NCBI RefSeq assembly: GCF_023091865.1
Contig: NZ_JAHXDI010000002.1
Location: forward strand, 558,001 to 622,000
DNA length: 64,000 nucleotides
Direction: 5' to 3'
Source: Chromohalobacter moromii
GTDB taxonomy: Bacteria > Pseudomonadota > Gammaproteobacteria > Pseudomonadales > Halomonadaceae
Positions 25,494-35,311 of this stretch are shown here, in pieces. The position numbers were made by a program, and so were the translations under genes. Numbering within the stretch: the first letter of the stretch is position 1; each line of letters begins with the position of its first letter. The notes below the pieces were generated by a model that saw only the letters and a list, made by a program, of their open reading frames with translations, was not told the DNA's origin and ran no database searches.

Positions 25494-27296
25494 CTATGTC
25501 GGTGTGCCAGGCCGTTGCACCAGCCACAAGCTGCGATAGGGGCGCAGTTCACGCGGGGCCTGCGCATCCCAGGGCGCATCGGCAAGCAGATCGTACCAGC
25601 CGTCTTCGTCGAGGTCGGGTAAGGGCAGTGGCTGGCGTTTGTCGGTGACGTTATAGATCGCGAGCAGGCGACGTCCATCGGCCAGCGGACCTCGCTGCAC
25701 GGCGAATAGCGTCGGCGGTGTGTCGACGATGTGCTGCTCGACCTGGGGATGAAAGCAGGGCTCCTGGGCACGTAGCTTGAGGCGCCGGCGCAAGGCCATG
25801 AAGACTTCTCGCGTGGGCGTGTTGCGGCTATCGAGGAGTTCGTCCAGGGCCTCCTTCTGCCAGCGCCGACGGTTGATGGTACGCAATTGTCCACTGCGCT
25901 CGACGCCTTCGTGGTCATTGAGCGTGGCGGTCAGGCAGTGGAAATAGATGCCCGGCACGCCCTGCAGCGCGAGCATCAAATGTTGGCTGCACAAGAAACG
26001 TTCCACCTGCCACGGATCGGCGCCGCGACGTGTGCCGCGTAGCGCATCGAAGTAGGTGATGTTGACCTCGTAAGGCGTGTCCTTGCCATCGGCGTTGGCC
26101 TTCATGCTCACATACCCGCCGAAGCGGTGCATGAGCTCGAGCATGGCATCGATCTCGTGGGGCGGTAATAGCCCTTCCAGCGCGCGTACGCCGATGCCGT
26201 CGTGGCTGGCGGTGAAGTTGAAATAGGTGCAGCCAGGCGGCAACGCGGGGAGGCTGCGTGCCCAGGCTTCCAGCGCCGTGGCATCGCCGCTGGTGAGCGT
26301 GTGCACCAACAGTGGCGGCAGCGTGAACTGATAGATCATGTGCGCTTCGTCGGGGCGCGTGGGTGCGTCCGACGTGGTGGTATCGTCGAGGCGTTCGAGG
26401 CCGAAGTAGCTCATGTTCTCGCGGTGTGGCACGTTGGTTTCGGTGATCAGCAGCGTGCCGGGGGCGAGGTGGTCGAGCACGGCGCGTAGCAGCCGGACTA
26501 CGGCATGGGTCTCCGGCAGATGGATGCACGAAGTGCCGATTTTCTTCCACAGGTAGGCGATGGCGTCGAGGCGTATGATGCGCGCGCCTTGCTCCACGTA
26601 GTAGAGCATGATGCCGATGAACTCGATGAGCACATCGGGGTTGGCGAAGTTGAGATCGATCTGATCCTCGGAAAATGTCGCCCACAGATAACGTGTCCCG
26701 CGGCGCGTGGAAACCGGCACCAACAGCGGCGAGCTACGTGGCCGGGTGACATGCGATAGATCGGTGTTCGGGTCCATTTCGATGAAGTAGTCGCGCCCCG
26801 GCTGGGTGCCGGCCAGGTAGTCGACGAACCATAGCGATTCCCGCGAGACGTGATTGATGACTAGATCGACCATCAAATCGCCGTGGCGCGTCAGACGGCG
26901 GATGTCTTCCCAGTCGCCTAGTGCGGGGTTGACCTCGCGATAATGGATCACCGAGAAGCCATCGTCGCTGCTCCAAGGAAAAAAAGGCAGCACGTGAACG
27001 CCGCTGAAGGTGCCCGCGAGGCGTGTCTCGAGAAACTCGTCGAGCACTTGCAGCGGAGGCCGCTCGCCGTCGAGCAGTAGATCGCCATAGGTGATCAACA
27101 ACTGATCGCGCTCGCTCCATAGTGGACGCGAGCGTTCGGGAATGGCACCACGTTGGTGCGATATCAGGCGTTGCAGGCGCCGCAGGACTTCATCGGCCCG
27201 CGGTCCGTAGATTTCTTCGAGACGCGCCTTGGCGCGTGCGATGAAGGCGGCCTCATCGAGTTCGGTCTGTGGGGCTGGGGAGGTGGGCTGGGGCAT
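25494..27296 (-). CDS. GH13_18 sugar phosphorylase, probable glucosylglycerate phosphorylase
   Basis: 600 residues. A sucrose-phosphorylase-type GH13 barrel: the catalytic nucleophile is the Asp in RIIRLDAIAYLWK, the acid/base the Glu in LLITETNVPHRENMSYFG, and the transition-state Asp is in FTASHDGIGVRALEG. TETNVPHREN and the longer N-terminus (about 60 residues before the barrel) fit the YcjM/glucosylglycerate phosphorylase group better than sucrose phosphorylase. It would split glucosylglycerate with phosphate to glucose-1-phosphate and glycerate. gpgS in the same window supports this. Sucrose or glucosylglycerol remain possible. GAGGATCCTCG precedes the ATG. Confidence 0.8.
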   Translation of the reverse strand: MPQPTSPAPQTELDEAAFIARAKARLEEIYGPRADEVLRRLQRLISHQRGAIPERSRPLWSERDQLLITYGDLLLDGERPPLQVLDEFLETRLAGTFSGVHVLPFFPWSSDDGFSVIHYREVNPALGDWEDIRRLTRHGDLMVDLVINHVSRESLWFVDYLAGTQPGRDYFIEMDPNTDLSHVTRPRSSPLLVPVSTRRGTRYLWATFSEDQIDLNFANPDVLIEFIGIMLYYVEQGARIIRLDAIAYLWKKIGTSCIHLPETHAVVRLLRAVLDHLAPGTLLITETNVPHRENMSYFGLERLDDTTTSDAPTRPDEAHMIYQFTLPPLLVHTLTSGDATALEAWARSLPALPPGCTYFNFTASHDGIGVRALEGLLPPHEIDAMLELMHRFGGYVSMKANADGKDTPYEVNITYFDALRGTRRGADPWQVERFLCSQHLMLALQGVPGIYFHCLTATLNDHEGVERSGQLRTINRRRWQKEALDELLDSRNTPTREVFMALRRRLKLRAQEPCFHPQVEQHIVDTPPTLFAVQRGPLADGRRLLAIYNVTDKRQPLPLPDLDEDGWYDLLADAPWDAQAPRELRPYRSLWLVQRPGTPT

Positions 27297-27416
27297 CGAG
27301 GATCCTCGCGAGAATCGGTGGCTCGCACGTCGACATTGTTATTGCTGTTGTTGCAGGAGTCGTGCCATGCGCGACACACGCCAGCGGATGGCCGGCGTGT
27401 ATGGCCGCGACAAAGG

Positions 27417-27665
27417 TCATTTCTTCACGATGCGGTAAAGCCCCAGCAGGATGATGGCGCCGAGTACGGCGATGACGAAACTGCCGAGATTGAAGCCTTC
27501 CACCGAGCCGAACCCCAGCGCGGTGCCGACCCATCCTCCAACGATGGCCCCGAGGATTCCGATGATCATGGTGATGATCATGCCACCGGGATCGCGCCCC
27601 GGCATGATCAGTTTGGCGACAAGGCCGGCCAGCAGACCGAAGACGATCCATGCAATGATGCCCAT
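27417..27665 (-). CDS. GlsB/YeaQ/YmgE family stress-response membrane protein
   Basis: 82 residues, three membrane helices with many glycines: GLLAGLVAKLIMPGRDPGG, then IIGILGAIVGGWVGTALG and a final hydrophobic segment ending in basic residues. This is the transglycosylase-associated YeaQ/YmgE family, often induced by stress. The start at 27665 has AGGAGA upstream; an ATG at 27707 would add a hydrophilic stretch unlike the family. A hairpin (27376-27400) follows on its transcript. Molecular role unknown. Confidence 0.88.
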   Translation of the reverse strand: MGIIAWIVFGLLAGLVAKLIMPGRDPGGMIITMIIGILGAIVGGWVGTALGFGSVEGFNLGSFVIAVLGAIILLGLYRIVKK

Positions 27666-27853
27666 TGGCTTATCTCCTAGGGATGCCTTGAAAGCATGCT
27701 TGGCCAATGCGGAAACGCAAGCAGCCTCATGAGCTTGGTCGGCCTAGCGGCAGTGCGCAAGCGAGTTTCCGCGTGGCGCGGGGACAGGCTACAATGTCGA
27801 GCAATCTCAATGACAACGACTCATTCTCGATACTCAACCGCGGACGCGCCACG

Positions 27854-28339
27854 ATGCACTGCCCCTTTTGTGGAAAGTATGACACCAAGGTGACCGATTC
27901 GCGCCTCGTGGCCGAAGGGGATCAGGTGCGTCGGCGCCGCCAGTGCAATGACTGCGGCGAACGCTTCACCACCTACGAGACGGCGGAGCTGGTCATGCCT
28001 CGCGTGATCAAGGGCGACGGCTCGCGGGAAACCTTCGATGAGCGCAAGTTGCGCGCCGGCATGTTACGCGCATTGGAAAAACGCCCGGTCAGTGCCGAAT
28101 CCATCGAGGCGGCGGTCGAGCGTATCCGTCAGCGTCTGCGTGCTCGTGGTGAGCGTGAATTGGAGGCGCGCGAGATCGGCGAGGAGGTCATGCGTTCGCT
28201 GAAACGGCTCGATCAAGTCGCCTACATCCGCTTCGCCTCCGTCTATCGACGCTTCCAGGACCTCGACGAATTTCGCGCCGAAATCGACCGCTTGGCGCAA
28301 GAGCCCAGCTTTGTGCCCGATGATAACGATCAGCGCTGA
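27854..28339 (+). CDS. nrdR: Transcriptional repressor NrdR
   Basis: 161 residues beginning [18 protein letters not shown]. Zinc ribbon cysteines are at residues 3, 6, 31 and 34 (CPFC, CNDC), followed by RFTTYET. An ATP-cone domain with [20 protein letters not shown] follows. It senses ATP/dATP and represses ribonucleotide reductase genes. Upstream in-frame starts would add an unrelated 49 residues and are rejected. It heads the ribD-ribB-ribH-nusB-thiL-pgpA series, the usual gammaproteobacterial order. Confidence 0.96.
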   Translation: MHCPFCGKYDTKVTDSRLVAEGDQVRRRRQCNDCGERFTTYETAELVMPRVIKGDGSRETFDERKLRAGMLRALEKRPVSAESIEAAVERIRQRLRARGERELEAREIGEEVMRSLKRLDQVAYIRFASVYRRFQDLDEFRAEIDRLAQEPSFVPDDNDQR

Positions 28340-28379
28340 CCTCGATACGTACCGACCCGAATCGCTCACGGAGTGACGC

Positions 28380-29549
28380 ATGACACAGGACGCCGCCGTG
28401 CCGGCGCTATCTCACGAAGTGTGCATGGCGCGCGCGCTGCAACTCGCCCGACGAGGCTGCTATACCACCCATCCCAATCCGCGCGTCGGCTGCGTCGTGG
28501 TCAATGGGGGGCGAATCGTCGGTGAGGGGTATCACGCCTACGCCGGTGGCCCGCATGCCGAGGTTCACGCCTTGCGAGCCGCTGACGAGGCGGCGCGAGG
28601 CGCCACGGCCTATGTCACGTTGGAACCTTGCTCGCATCATGGTCGCACACCGCCTTGTGCCCGGGCGTTGATCGACGCCGGCGTTCACCGTGTCGTCATC
28701 GCCATGGTCGATCCCAATCCGCAGGTGGCTGGGCGTGGTGTAGCAATGCTGCGTGAGGCAGGCATCGAGGTTGAGGTGGGTTGCCTGGAGGCCGATGCCG
28801 AGGCGCTCAATATCGGTTTCGTGAAGCGCATGCGCGAGGGGATTCCGTTCGTACGCCTTAAGATGGCGATGAGCCTGGACGGTCGCACCGCCATGGCCAG
28901 CGGGGAGTCGCAATGGATCACTGGAGGGAGCGCGCGTACCGAGGTGCAACGCCTACGGGCGCGCTCGAGTGCAGTGATGACCGGGGTCGATTCGGTCATT
29001 TTCGACAACTCGCGCCTCACGGTGCGTTCCGCGCAGCTCGAGCTGGACGAGGGGGATGCGATCGCCGAGCGCCAGCCCTTGCGTGTTGTGGTCGACTCGC
29101 GGCTGCGATTGCCGGTGGCGGCGGCGTGCTTGCGTGAATCGGGGCGTACTTTAGTAGCGACCGTCTCGTCGGACGAGGCGCGCCGCGCGACGTTGGAAGA
29201 GGCCGGGGCCGAGGTGCTCGTCCTGCCCGAGGCGGCCGAAGGACGCGTCGATCTACGTGCACTGCTGGCGTATCTGGCGGAGCGAGAGCAATGCAACGAG
29301 GTGCTGCTCGAAACCGGTGCGACACTGGCCGGTGCCATGCTCGATATCGGCGCCATCGATGAGATGCACCTATTCGTGGCACCCACGCTCTTGGGGGGTG
29401 AGGCACGCCCACTGTTCGCGTTACCGGGGCTCGAACGCATGGCACAGCAGCGTCCATTGCACATCGACGATATCCGCGCTGTGGGGCGCGATTGGCGCAT
29501 CGTCGCGCGCCCTTTGGCGTCAAAATCCGCAGCCTCCGACAGCGCCTGA
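28380..29549 (+). CDS. ribD: Riboflavin biosynthesis protein RibD
   Basis: Bifunctional pyrimidine deaminase/reductase for steps 2 and 3 of riboflavin synthesis. 389 residues. The N-terminal deaminase has GGPHAEVHALRAA and LEPCSHHGRTPPCARAL (zinc ligands His and two Cys). The C-terminal reductase begins near VRLKMAMSLDGRTAMASGESQWI, the NADPH-binding signature. Forty bases after nrdR. Normal length and intact in both halves. Confidence 0.96.
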   Translation: MTQDAAVPALSHEVCMARALQLARRGCYTTHPNPRVGCVVVNGGRIVGEGYHAYAGGPHAEVHALRAADEAARGATAYVTLEPCSHHGRTPPCARALIDAGVHRVVIAMVDPNPQVAGRGVAMLREAGIEVEVGCLEADAEALNIGFVKRMREGIPFVRLKMAMSLDGRTAMASGESQWITGGSARTEVQRLRARSSAVMTGVDSVIFDNSRLTVRSAQLELDEGDAIAERQPLRVVVDSRLRLPVAAACLRESGRTLVATVSSDEARRATLEEAGAEVLVLPEAAEGRVDLRALLAYLAEREQCNEVLLETGATLAGAMLDIGAIDEMHLFVAPTLLGGEARPLFALPGLERMAQQRPLHIDDIRAVGRDWRIVARPLASKSAASDSA

Positions 29550-29724
29550 AGCGGCAATCGCATGTATGCTGCCACTGGCGCACAAGCGCGCTTGCAGGTA
29601 CTCTGGGCGCCGACCTGACTGGGTGTCGAAGAGTAACGACGCCCGCGTCGTGACACCACGACACACCTTTGACGGCGCCGGCGACAAGACCGTATCGGCG
29701 TACGAGACGAGCAGCGGAGACACC

Positions 29725-30873
29725 ATGGCGCTTTCATCCAAACAGGGCTTGGCCTCCATCGAAGCCATTGTCGAAGACATTCGTCAGGGCAAGATGGTCA
29801 TACTCATGGACGATGAGGATCGCGAGAACGAAGGCGATATCATCATGGCCGCCGAGTGCGTCGAGGCTGAGCATATCAACTTCATGGCCCGCCACGCACG
29901 GGGCTTGATTTGCCTGCCGATGACCCGTGAGCGCTGCGAGCGTCTCGAGTTGCCGCTGATGGTGCGCGACAATGGTTCCGGCTTCGGTACCAAGTTCACC
30001 GTCTCCATCGAGGCCGCACGCGGTGTCTCCACGGGTATTTCCGCCTCCGATCGCGCGCGCACCGTGCGTGCCGCAGCGGCGCGCGACGCCGTCGCGGCGG
30101 ATATCGTCCAGCCTGGGCATATCTTTCCGCTGATGGCCGAGCCGGGCGGCGTACTGCGTCGTGCGGGACATACCGAAGCCGCTTGCGATCTGTCGGCCAT
30201 GGCCGGGTTCGAGGCCAGCGGTGTGATCTGCGAGGTAATGAACGACGATGGCAGCATGGCGCGCCGCGACGAATTGGAGCGTTTCGCCGTCGAGCACGGC
30301 ATCAAGGTCGGCACGATCGCCGATCTGATCCACTACCGCATCCATCACGAGCGCACCGTCGAGGAAGTTGAGCGTACGGTCGTCGACACGGCATTCGGTG
30401 AGTTGACGCTACATGTCTTCCACGACCGTATTCAGAACGCTCATCATCTGGCACTGGTGAAGGGCGTGCCACACAGCGAGACGCCGACCACCGTGCGCGT
30501 GCATATCGCCGATACGCTGCGGGATCTGCTGATGCTGAGTAAGCCGGAGAGCCATAGTTGGACGGCGTCCAGCGCCTTGGCGCAGATTGCCGAAGCCGAG
30601 GCTGGGGTCTTCGTGCTGCTTGATGATGGTCGACCGCGTCTCGACCTCAAGGACCAGCTCGACGTGCTGCTGTCGCGCAAGCCAGCGCCACGCTCGAGTG
30701 CCTCCGACGGTGCCGGTAACTATCTGACCATTGGTACTGGATCGCAGATTCTGCGCCAATTGGGCGTCGGGCAAATGCGCCTTTTGAGTTCGCCGTGGAA
30801 GTTTTCCGCTTTGTCCGGCTTCGACCTAGAGGTCGTTGAACGTGTGGGTGGCGATACCCCTGAGAGCGACTAG
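29725..30873 (+). CDS. ribB: 3,4-dihydroxy-2-butanone-4-phosphate synthase with degenerate RibA-like domain
   Basis: 382 residues from [19 protein letters not shown]; a longer frame from 29257 overlaps ribD and is rejected. The N-terminal RibB domain (about 1-205) is complete, with [25 protein letters not shown], and GHIFPL and HTEAACDL. The C-terminal half has the GTP cyclohydrolase II fold pattern but lacks the zinc-binding CDCG cysteines; the matching stretch reads [20 protein letters not shown]. It is therefore probably only a butanone-phosphate synthase, and a separate RibA must act elsewhere. The 175 bases before it show no FMN riboswitch. Confidence 0.92.
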   Translation: MALSSKQGLASIEAIVEDIRQGKMVILMDDEDRENEGDIIMAAECVEAEHINFMARHARGLICLPMTRERCERLELPLMVRDNGSGFGTKFTVSIEAARGVSTGISASDRARTVRAAAARDAVAADIVQPGHIFPLMAEPGGVLRRAGHTEAACDLSAMAGFEASGVICEVMNDDGSMARRDELERFAVEHGIKVGTIADLIHYRIHHERTVEEVERTVVDTAFGELTLHVFHDRIQNAHHLALVKGVPHSETPTTVRVHIADTLRDLLMLSKPESHSWTASSALAQIAEAEAGVFVLLDDGRPRLDLKDQLDVLLSRKPAPRSSASDGAGNYLTIGTGSQILRQLGVGQMRLLSSPWKFSALSGFDLEVVERVGGDTPESD

Positions 30874-31034
30874 CCGGTAGAATAAGTCTTTCATTCATCC
30901 GACCGCCGGGCCGTAGGGCGCCGGTGGCCGCGCGTGCCGGTGAAGAAAAGCGCTTCTCGGCGATGGTGATACCATGCGTCATCTGGAAGTAAGTAATCGC
31001 TTCACTGGCATGCACTGACACAGCTGATATATCG

Positions 31035-31052
31035 TGCGCGAAGTGTCGCGCA
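31035..31052 (+). promoter_or_regulatory. Hairpin in the ribH leader
   Basis: TGCGCGA (31035-31041) and TCGCGCA (31046-31052) form a perfect 7-bp stem with a four-base loop, ending 20 bases before the ribH start. It could shape translation or mark an mRNA 5' end. No known riboswitch was recognised. Confidence 0.3.
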
Positions 31053-31072
31053 TTCAGACCCGGGATTTGACA

Positions 31073-31555
31073 ATGCAACCGATCTCTCAAGTCGAGGGTG
31101 GCTACACCGATGTCGATGGCCGTTATGTCATCGTCGTGGGCCGCTTCAATCATCACGTGGTCGATAGCCTGGTGGAAGGGGCGGTGGACAGTCTCGTGCG
31201 CCATGGCGTGGACGAAGAAAACGTCGATATCATCCATGTGCCAGGCGCCTGGGAGCTGCCGTTGGCCGTCAAGCGCGCCGTGGAGGTGCTCAAGCCCCAT
31301 GCCGTCATTGCCCTGGGGGCAGTGATCCGCGGCGGGACGCCACATTTCGACTACGTTGCGGGCAATTGCAACAGTGCCATGAGCAGCCTGCAGTTGGAGC
31401 TGAATACTCCCATCGCTAACGGAGTATTGACCGTCGATTCTATTGACCAAGCCATCGAACGTGCCGGCACCAAGGCTGGCAACAAAGGTGCCGAGGCGGC
31501 GATGGCAGCGATGGAAATGGTCTCTCTGTTCAAGCGAATGGGAGGGCAAGCATGA
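31073..31555 (+). CDS. ribH: 6,7-dimethyl-8-ribityllumazine synthase
   Basis: Joins the ribityl-pyrimidine with the RibB product to make lumazine, the penultimate riboflavin step. 160 residues beginning [56 protein letters not shown] (catalytic His) and [15 protein letters not shown] are all present. An in-frame GTG at 31034 lies within the leader hairpin region and is less likely. It overlaps nusB by four bases. Confidence 0.95.
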   Translation: MQPISQVEGGYTDVDGRYVIVVGRFNHHVVDSLVEGAVDSLVRHGVDEENVDIIHVPGAWELPLAVKRAVEVLKPHAVIALGAVIRGGTPHFDYVAGNCNSAMSSLQLELNTPIANGVLTVDSIDQAIERAGTKAGNKGAEAAMAAMEMVSLFKRMGGQA

Positions 31556-32052
31556 GCCAATCACCCCGTGATGCGACCCCGGCCCAGCAAGCGCGCCGTG
31601 CGGCGCGTGAGTTGGCGGTGCAGGGTCTCTACCAATGGCAGATGACCGGCAAGTCGATCACGGCAGTGGAGTCGGAGTTTCGTGCGCAAATCGCCGATGA
31701 AGACCTCGAAGATCACGAAAACTGGCATAAGGTCATGGGCATCGCTGATCTGGCGCTGTTTCATGAGCTGCTGCACAACGTGGCCGGCGACCGCGAAGCC
31801 ATCGACAAAACCATCGCGCCGCTGCTCGACCGTCGCCTAGAGGACCTTGATCGCATCGAGCTGGCGATTCTTAGGCTGGGTGCCTATGAGCTCAAGTATC
31901 GTCTCGAGGTGCCATATCGTGTGGTGATCAACGAAGGCATCGAATTGGCGAAGGGCTTCGGTGCGACCGATGGCCACAAGTACGTCAACGGTATTCTCGA
32001 CAAGCTGGCGAGCCGCTTGCGGAGTACTGAGGTCGCTGCGCGTCGTCGTTGA
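31552..32052 (+). CDS. nusB: Transcription antitermination protein NusB
   Basis: 166 residues, all-helical NusB fold. The N-terminus [17 protein letters not shown] and C-terminal [26 protein letters not shown] are the family signatures. With NusE it binds boxA of rRNA leaders for antitermination. The start overlaps the ribH stop (ATGA); thiL follows one base after its stop. Confidence 0.96.
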   Translation: MSQSPRDATPAQQARRAARELAVQGLYQWQMTGKSITAVESEFRAQIADEDLEDHENWHKVMGIADLALFHELLHNVAGDREAIDKTIAPLLDRRLEDLDRIELAILRLGAYELKYRLEVPYRVVINEGIELAKGFGATDGHKYVNGILDKLASRLRSTEVAARRR

Positions 32053-32053
32053 C

Positions 32054-33013
32054 ATGCTGGGAGAATTCGACATCATCGCGCGTTATTTCGCGACGCCCGA
32101 TCAGTCCCCGCCCGTCGCTGGTATTACGCTGGGGCCGGGCGACGACTGCGCGCTGTTGAGCCCCGCAGAGGGAACCGAGCTTGCCATGAGCGTGGACACC
32201 TCGGTGGCGGACGTGCATTTCCCCAGTGATGCGCCGCCTGAGGCCATAGGGCATCGCGCGCTGGCAGTGGCGCTTTCCGATCTGGCGGCGATGGGGGCGC
32301 GGCCGCGGGGCTGTCTGATGGCCCTGACGTTGACGCATGCCGAACCCGCGTGGCTGGAGCGGTTCGCTCAAGGGTTTCTCGGTTTGGGCCGACGTATGTC
32401 GACGCCCTTGATCGGCGGCGATGTCACGCGTGGTACGCTATCCATCTCAGTCACAGTGATCGGCGATGTGCCTGCTGGCCAGGCGCTGCGGCGGAGTGGT
32501 GCGATGCCAGGAGAGCGTCTGGCGGTGACCGGTGCGCTGGGGGGCGGTCACGGCGGCTTGCGCATGTGGCAGGCCGGAGGTCATGACCTCGAGGATCCGT
32601 TGTTGGCTGCCTACTTGACGCCAACGCCTCAGCTCGAGGCGGGTCGTGCACTGCGGGGGCTGGCCTCCGCAGTGCTGGATATCTCCGATGGCCTGCTGGC
32701 CGACCTCGGGCACTTATGCCACGCCTCGGGCGTGGGTGCTAGCCTTGACCCGGCGTGCATTCCTCTAGCGCCGACGCTGGAAATGACGTTGGGAAGCGAG
32801 GGCGCCTTGCATGCCGCGCTGAACGGGGGCGACGACTACCAGCTTCTGCTCAGCGTGCCTGACTCGGCTTGGGAAGAGGCCCAGCGGCGCTGTGCCGAGT
32901 GTGATGTCACGCTGACCGAGATTGGTCATGTCGTCACCGAGCCCGGTATCCGAGGGGTTCCCGAGACATTGAAGGGCGCAGGATGGCAGCATTTCACGGG
33001 AGGCGGGCCATGA
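32054..33013 (+). CDS. thiL: Thiamine-monophosphate kinase
   Basis: Makes thiamine diphosphate from thiamine monophosphate with ATP. 319 residues starting MLGEFDIIARYFA. The PurM-like ATP fold has GPGDDCALL, SVDTSVADVHF, GHRALAVALSDLAAMGARP, and GGDVTRG near the centre, then DISDGLLADLGHL and NGGDDYQLL. A longer frame from 31961 overlaps nusB and is rejected. It overlaps pgpA by four bases. Confidence 0.96.
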   Translation: MLGEFDIIARYFATPDQSPPVAGITLGPGDDCALLSPAEGTELAMSVDTSVADVHFPSDAPPEAIGHRALAVALSDLAAMGARPRGCLMALTLTHAEPAWLERFAQGFLGLGRRMSTPLIGGDVTRGTLSISVTVIGDVPAGQALRRSGAMPGERLAVTGALGGGHGGLRMWQAGGHDLEDPLLAAYLTPTPQLEAGRALRGLASAVLDISDGLLADLGHLCHASGVGASLDPACIPLAPTLEMTLGSEGALHAALNGGDDYQLLLSVPDSAWEEAQRRCAECDVTLTEIGHVVTEPGIRGVPETLKGAGWQHFTGGGP

Positions 33014-33483
33014 ATCGCTCACCGCGCAGCGTCTGGCGCCGTCCGACTCATTTTCTGGCGTTTGGTCTGGGAAGCGGGGCGATCCCTTTCGCGCCCGGCA
33101 CTTTCGGTACATTGGCCGCCATCCCGTTCTATTGGTTATTGTCGGGGCTACCTCTGGATTGGTATCTGGGGTTGGTAGGCGTGGCTTCGATCCTGGGCAT
33201 CTGGCTTTGCGAAAAAACCTCGCGCGATCTGGGCGTTCATGATCATTCTGGCATCGTCTGGGACGAGTTCGTGGGCTATTGGCTGACCATGGCGGCGGTT
33301 CCCTTTTCGTGGGAAGCAGCGCTGTGGGGTTTCGTGGTGTTTCGCATGTTCGACATCATCAAGCCTTGGCCGATCCGTTGGGTGGACCGCCACGTGGCCG
33401 GGGGCTTCGGGATCATGTTCGATGATGTGCTCGCCGGCGTATATGCCTGGAGTACCATGCACTTGTGGTTCTGGTTGCACTAG
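33010..33483 (+). CDS. pgpA: Phosphatidylglycerophosphatase A
   Basis: 157 residues with several membrane helices. It has GLGSGAIPFAPGTFGTLAAIP, GVHDHSGIVWDEFVGYWL and FRMFDIIKPWPIRW, the conserved acidic and histidine motifs of PgpA. It removes phosphate from phosphatidylglycerophosphate in the inner membrane, the last step to phosphatidylglycerol. The start ATG overlaps the thiL stop. It ends the nrdR operon; a long bidirectional terminator follows. Confidence 0.95.
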   Translation: MNRSPRSVWRRPTHFLAFGLGSGAIPFAPGTFGTLAAIPFYWLLSGLPLDWYLGLVGVASILGIWLCEKTSRDLGVHDHSGIVWDEFVGYWLTMAAVPFSWEAALWGFVVFRMFDIIKPWPIRWVDRHVAGGFGIMFDDVLAGVYAWSTMHLWFWLH

Positions 33484-33509
33484 CGCTTCTATGCGCGCTC
33501 TAGCCGTGT

Positions 33510-33551
33510 CATGAAAAGCGCCTCGATCTACCGATCAAGGCGCTTTTCATG
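33510..33551. terminator. Bidirectional terminator between pgpA and mqo
   Basis: CATGAAAAGCGCCT (33510-33523) and AGGCGCTTTTCATG (33538-33551) form a 14-bp perfect stem, with a further GATC/GATC pairing inside. The A-run and T-run in the stem serve both convergent genes. Confidence 0.85.
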
Positions 33552-33584
33552 CGGGTGGTACATATTTTTAAGTGACCGACGCTT

Positions 33585-35111
33585 TTATGTGACCGGCTCT
33601 GGTGCGGGCTGCGCATCGGCGAGTTTGAGCGTGGTGTGCGTGCGGTGGCGTACTTTGCGTAACAGCTCGCCGTGATCGGCCAATGTGTCGGCGCGCGCGG
33701 GGACGAGTTCATGCAAGCGCTGCTGCCAGGCATCGCTGGCAAATTTCTCGGGGAAGCACTGTTCGACGAGATTGATCATGATCGAGGTGGCCGTGGAGGC
33801 ACCCGGTGAGGCACCGAGCAGCGCCGCGAGCGAACCGTCGCTGGCGGCCACGACCTCGGTGCCGAATTGCAGCACACCGCCTTTTTCCGGATCTTTCTTG
33901 ATGACCTGGACGCGTTGACCGGCAACCTCGAGGCGCCAATCTTCGCTCTGCGCCGTGGGGTAGAAGGTGCGCAGCTCGTCGACGCGCTGCTCATGGGAGA
34001 GCCGTACCTGGTCGAGAAGGTATTTGACCAGGCTGAAGTTATCGCGCGCGACCGAGAGCATCGAGGTCAAGTTGGACGAGCGCACGGACTTGACCAGATC
34101 CAACACTGAGCCGGTCTTCAGGAACTTGGTAGTGAAGCCGGCAAAGGGGCCGAACAAGAGCGAGGGCGTGCCGTCCACATTGCGCGTGTCCAGGTGCGGC
34201 ACCGACATCGGCGGTGCGCCGATGGGGGCTTTGCTGTAGACCTTGGCGTGATGCCGGGAGACGATTTCAGGCTTGTCGCAACGCAGCCACTGACCGCTGA
34301 CCGGGAAGCCTGCGTAGCCCTTGCCTTCGGGAATGCCGCTTTTCTGCAGTAGATGCAATGAGGCACCGCCGGCGCCCAGGAACACGAAGCGTGCACGCAG
34401 GGTGCGCTTGGTGTTGTCGTTGCCTGTGACCTTGAGAGTCCAACTGCCATCGTCGTTGCGGTCTAGATCCTCGACCGTTTGGCCCGTGGTGATGCGTACC
34501 TGCTCGTCGGGCTTTTCTTCGAGGCGGTCGAGGAGCTGGCGCGTCAACGCGCCGAAGTCGACATCGGTACCGCCAGCGACGCGTGTCGCGGCCAACGGTT
34601 CGTCGCCCTCGCGTCCATCCAGCAACAGCGGCGCCCATTGGCTGATGACGCTGCGCTCCTCGGTGTATTCCATCCCCTCGAAACACGGATGCTCGCGCAT
34701 GGCATGGTAGCGGTCGCGTAGGAAGCGGACGTCGTCTTCGCCGCGCACGAAGCTCATGTGCGGTACCGGGTGCACGAAACGTGCCGGATCGCCGAGGTTG
34801 CCCTTTTCGACCAAGTAGCTCCATAGCTGCTTGGACTCCTCGAACAGGGTATTGGTATGGATGGCCTTGTCGAGCACGATCGAGCCGTCCTCGGCGCGGG
34901 GCGTATAGTTGAGTTCGCACAAGCCGGCATGGCCAGTGCCGGCGTTGTTCCAGGCAAACGAGCTTTCGCTGGCAGTGGTGTCGAGACGCTCGATGATCTC
35001 GATGCGTGCTTCCGGCTCCAGCTCGTGAAGCAGTGTCGCGAGCGTGGCGCTCATAACGCCTGCACCCACGAGTACGATGTCTACTGACTCATCCATATGC
35101 GTGCCAACCAT
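33585..35111 (-). CDS. mqo: Malate:quinone oxidoreductase
   Basis: Oxidises malate to oxaloacetate and reduces quinone at the inner membrane; a TCA cycle enzyme. 508 residues. FAD motif near the N-terminus DIVLVGAGVMSATLATLL, then SFAWNNAGTGHAGLCELNYTP, RARFVFLGAGGASLHLLQ and FPVSGQWLRC. LGASPGASTATSIM near the end is also characteristic. The ATG at 35111 has AAGGG eight bases upstream, better than the internal ATG at 35096. A single gene facing the pgpA terminator. Confidence 0.95.
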   Translation of the reverse strand: MVGTHMDESVDIVLVGAGVMSATLATLLHELEPEARIEIIERLDTTASESSFAWNNAGTGHAGLCELNYTPRAEDGSIVLDKAIHTNTLFEESKQLWSYLVEKGNLGDPARFVHPVPHMSFVRGEDDVRFLRDRYHAMREHPCFEGMEYTEERSVISQWAPLLLDGREGDEPLAATRVAGGTDVDFGALTRQLLDRLEEKPDEQVRITTGQTVEDLDRNDDGSWTLKVTGNDNTKRTLRARFVFLGAGGASLHLLQKSGIPEGKGYAGFPVSGQWLRCDKPEIVSRHHAKVYSKAPIGAPPMSVPHLDTRNVDGTPSLLFGPFAGFTTKFLKTGSVLDLVKSVRSSNLTSMLSVARDNFSLVKYLLDQVRLSHEQRVDELRTFYPTAQSEDWRLEVAGQRVQVIKKDPEKGGVLQFGTEVVAASDGSLAALLGASPGASTATSIMINLVEQCFPEKFASDAWQQRLHELVPARADTLADHGELLRKVRHRTHTTLKLADAQPAPEPVT

Positions 35112-35311
35112 TCACATAGCCCTTGAGAAGGTGCGTCGGTCAGCCGGCGAACGGCATCTCGAACTGCGACCGGCGCGATGGAATTCTGCGTTGCATTATA
35201 ACGCTTTTGACGCGGAAATACTGCCTTCCCAAGCTCGACATTATGACTAATGACAAAGCCATAAGGGATCCCTTTGGCGTCTTCTATATAGGCTGCAGGA
35301 TCGAGGTACCC

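Noticed and set aside
25258-25527. 89-residue open frame on the minus strand before crcB
   Set aside because: It overlaps the end of the phosphorylase gene and the riboswitch candidate, with no ribosome site or family features.
29550-31072. FMN riboswitch before ribB or ribH
   Set aside because: None of the conserved FMN aptamer blocks was found in either gap.
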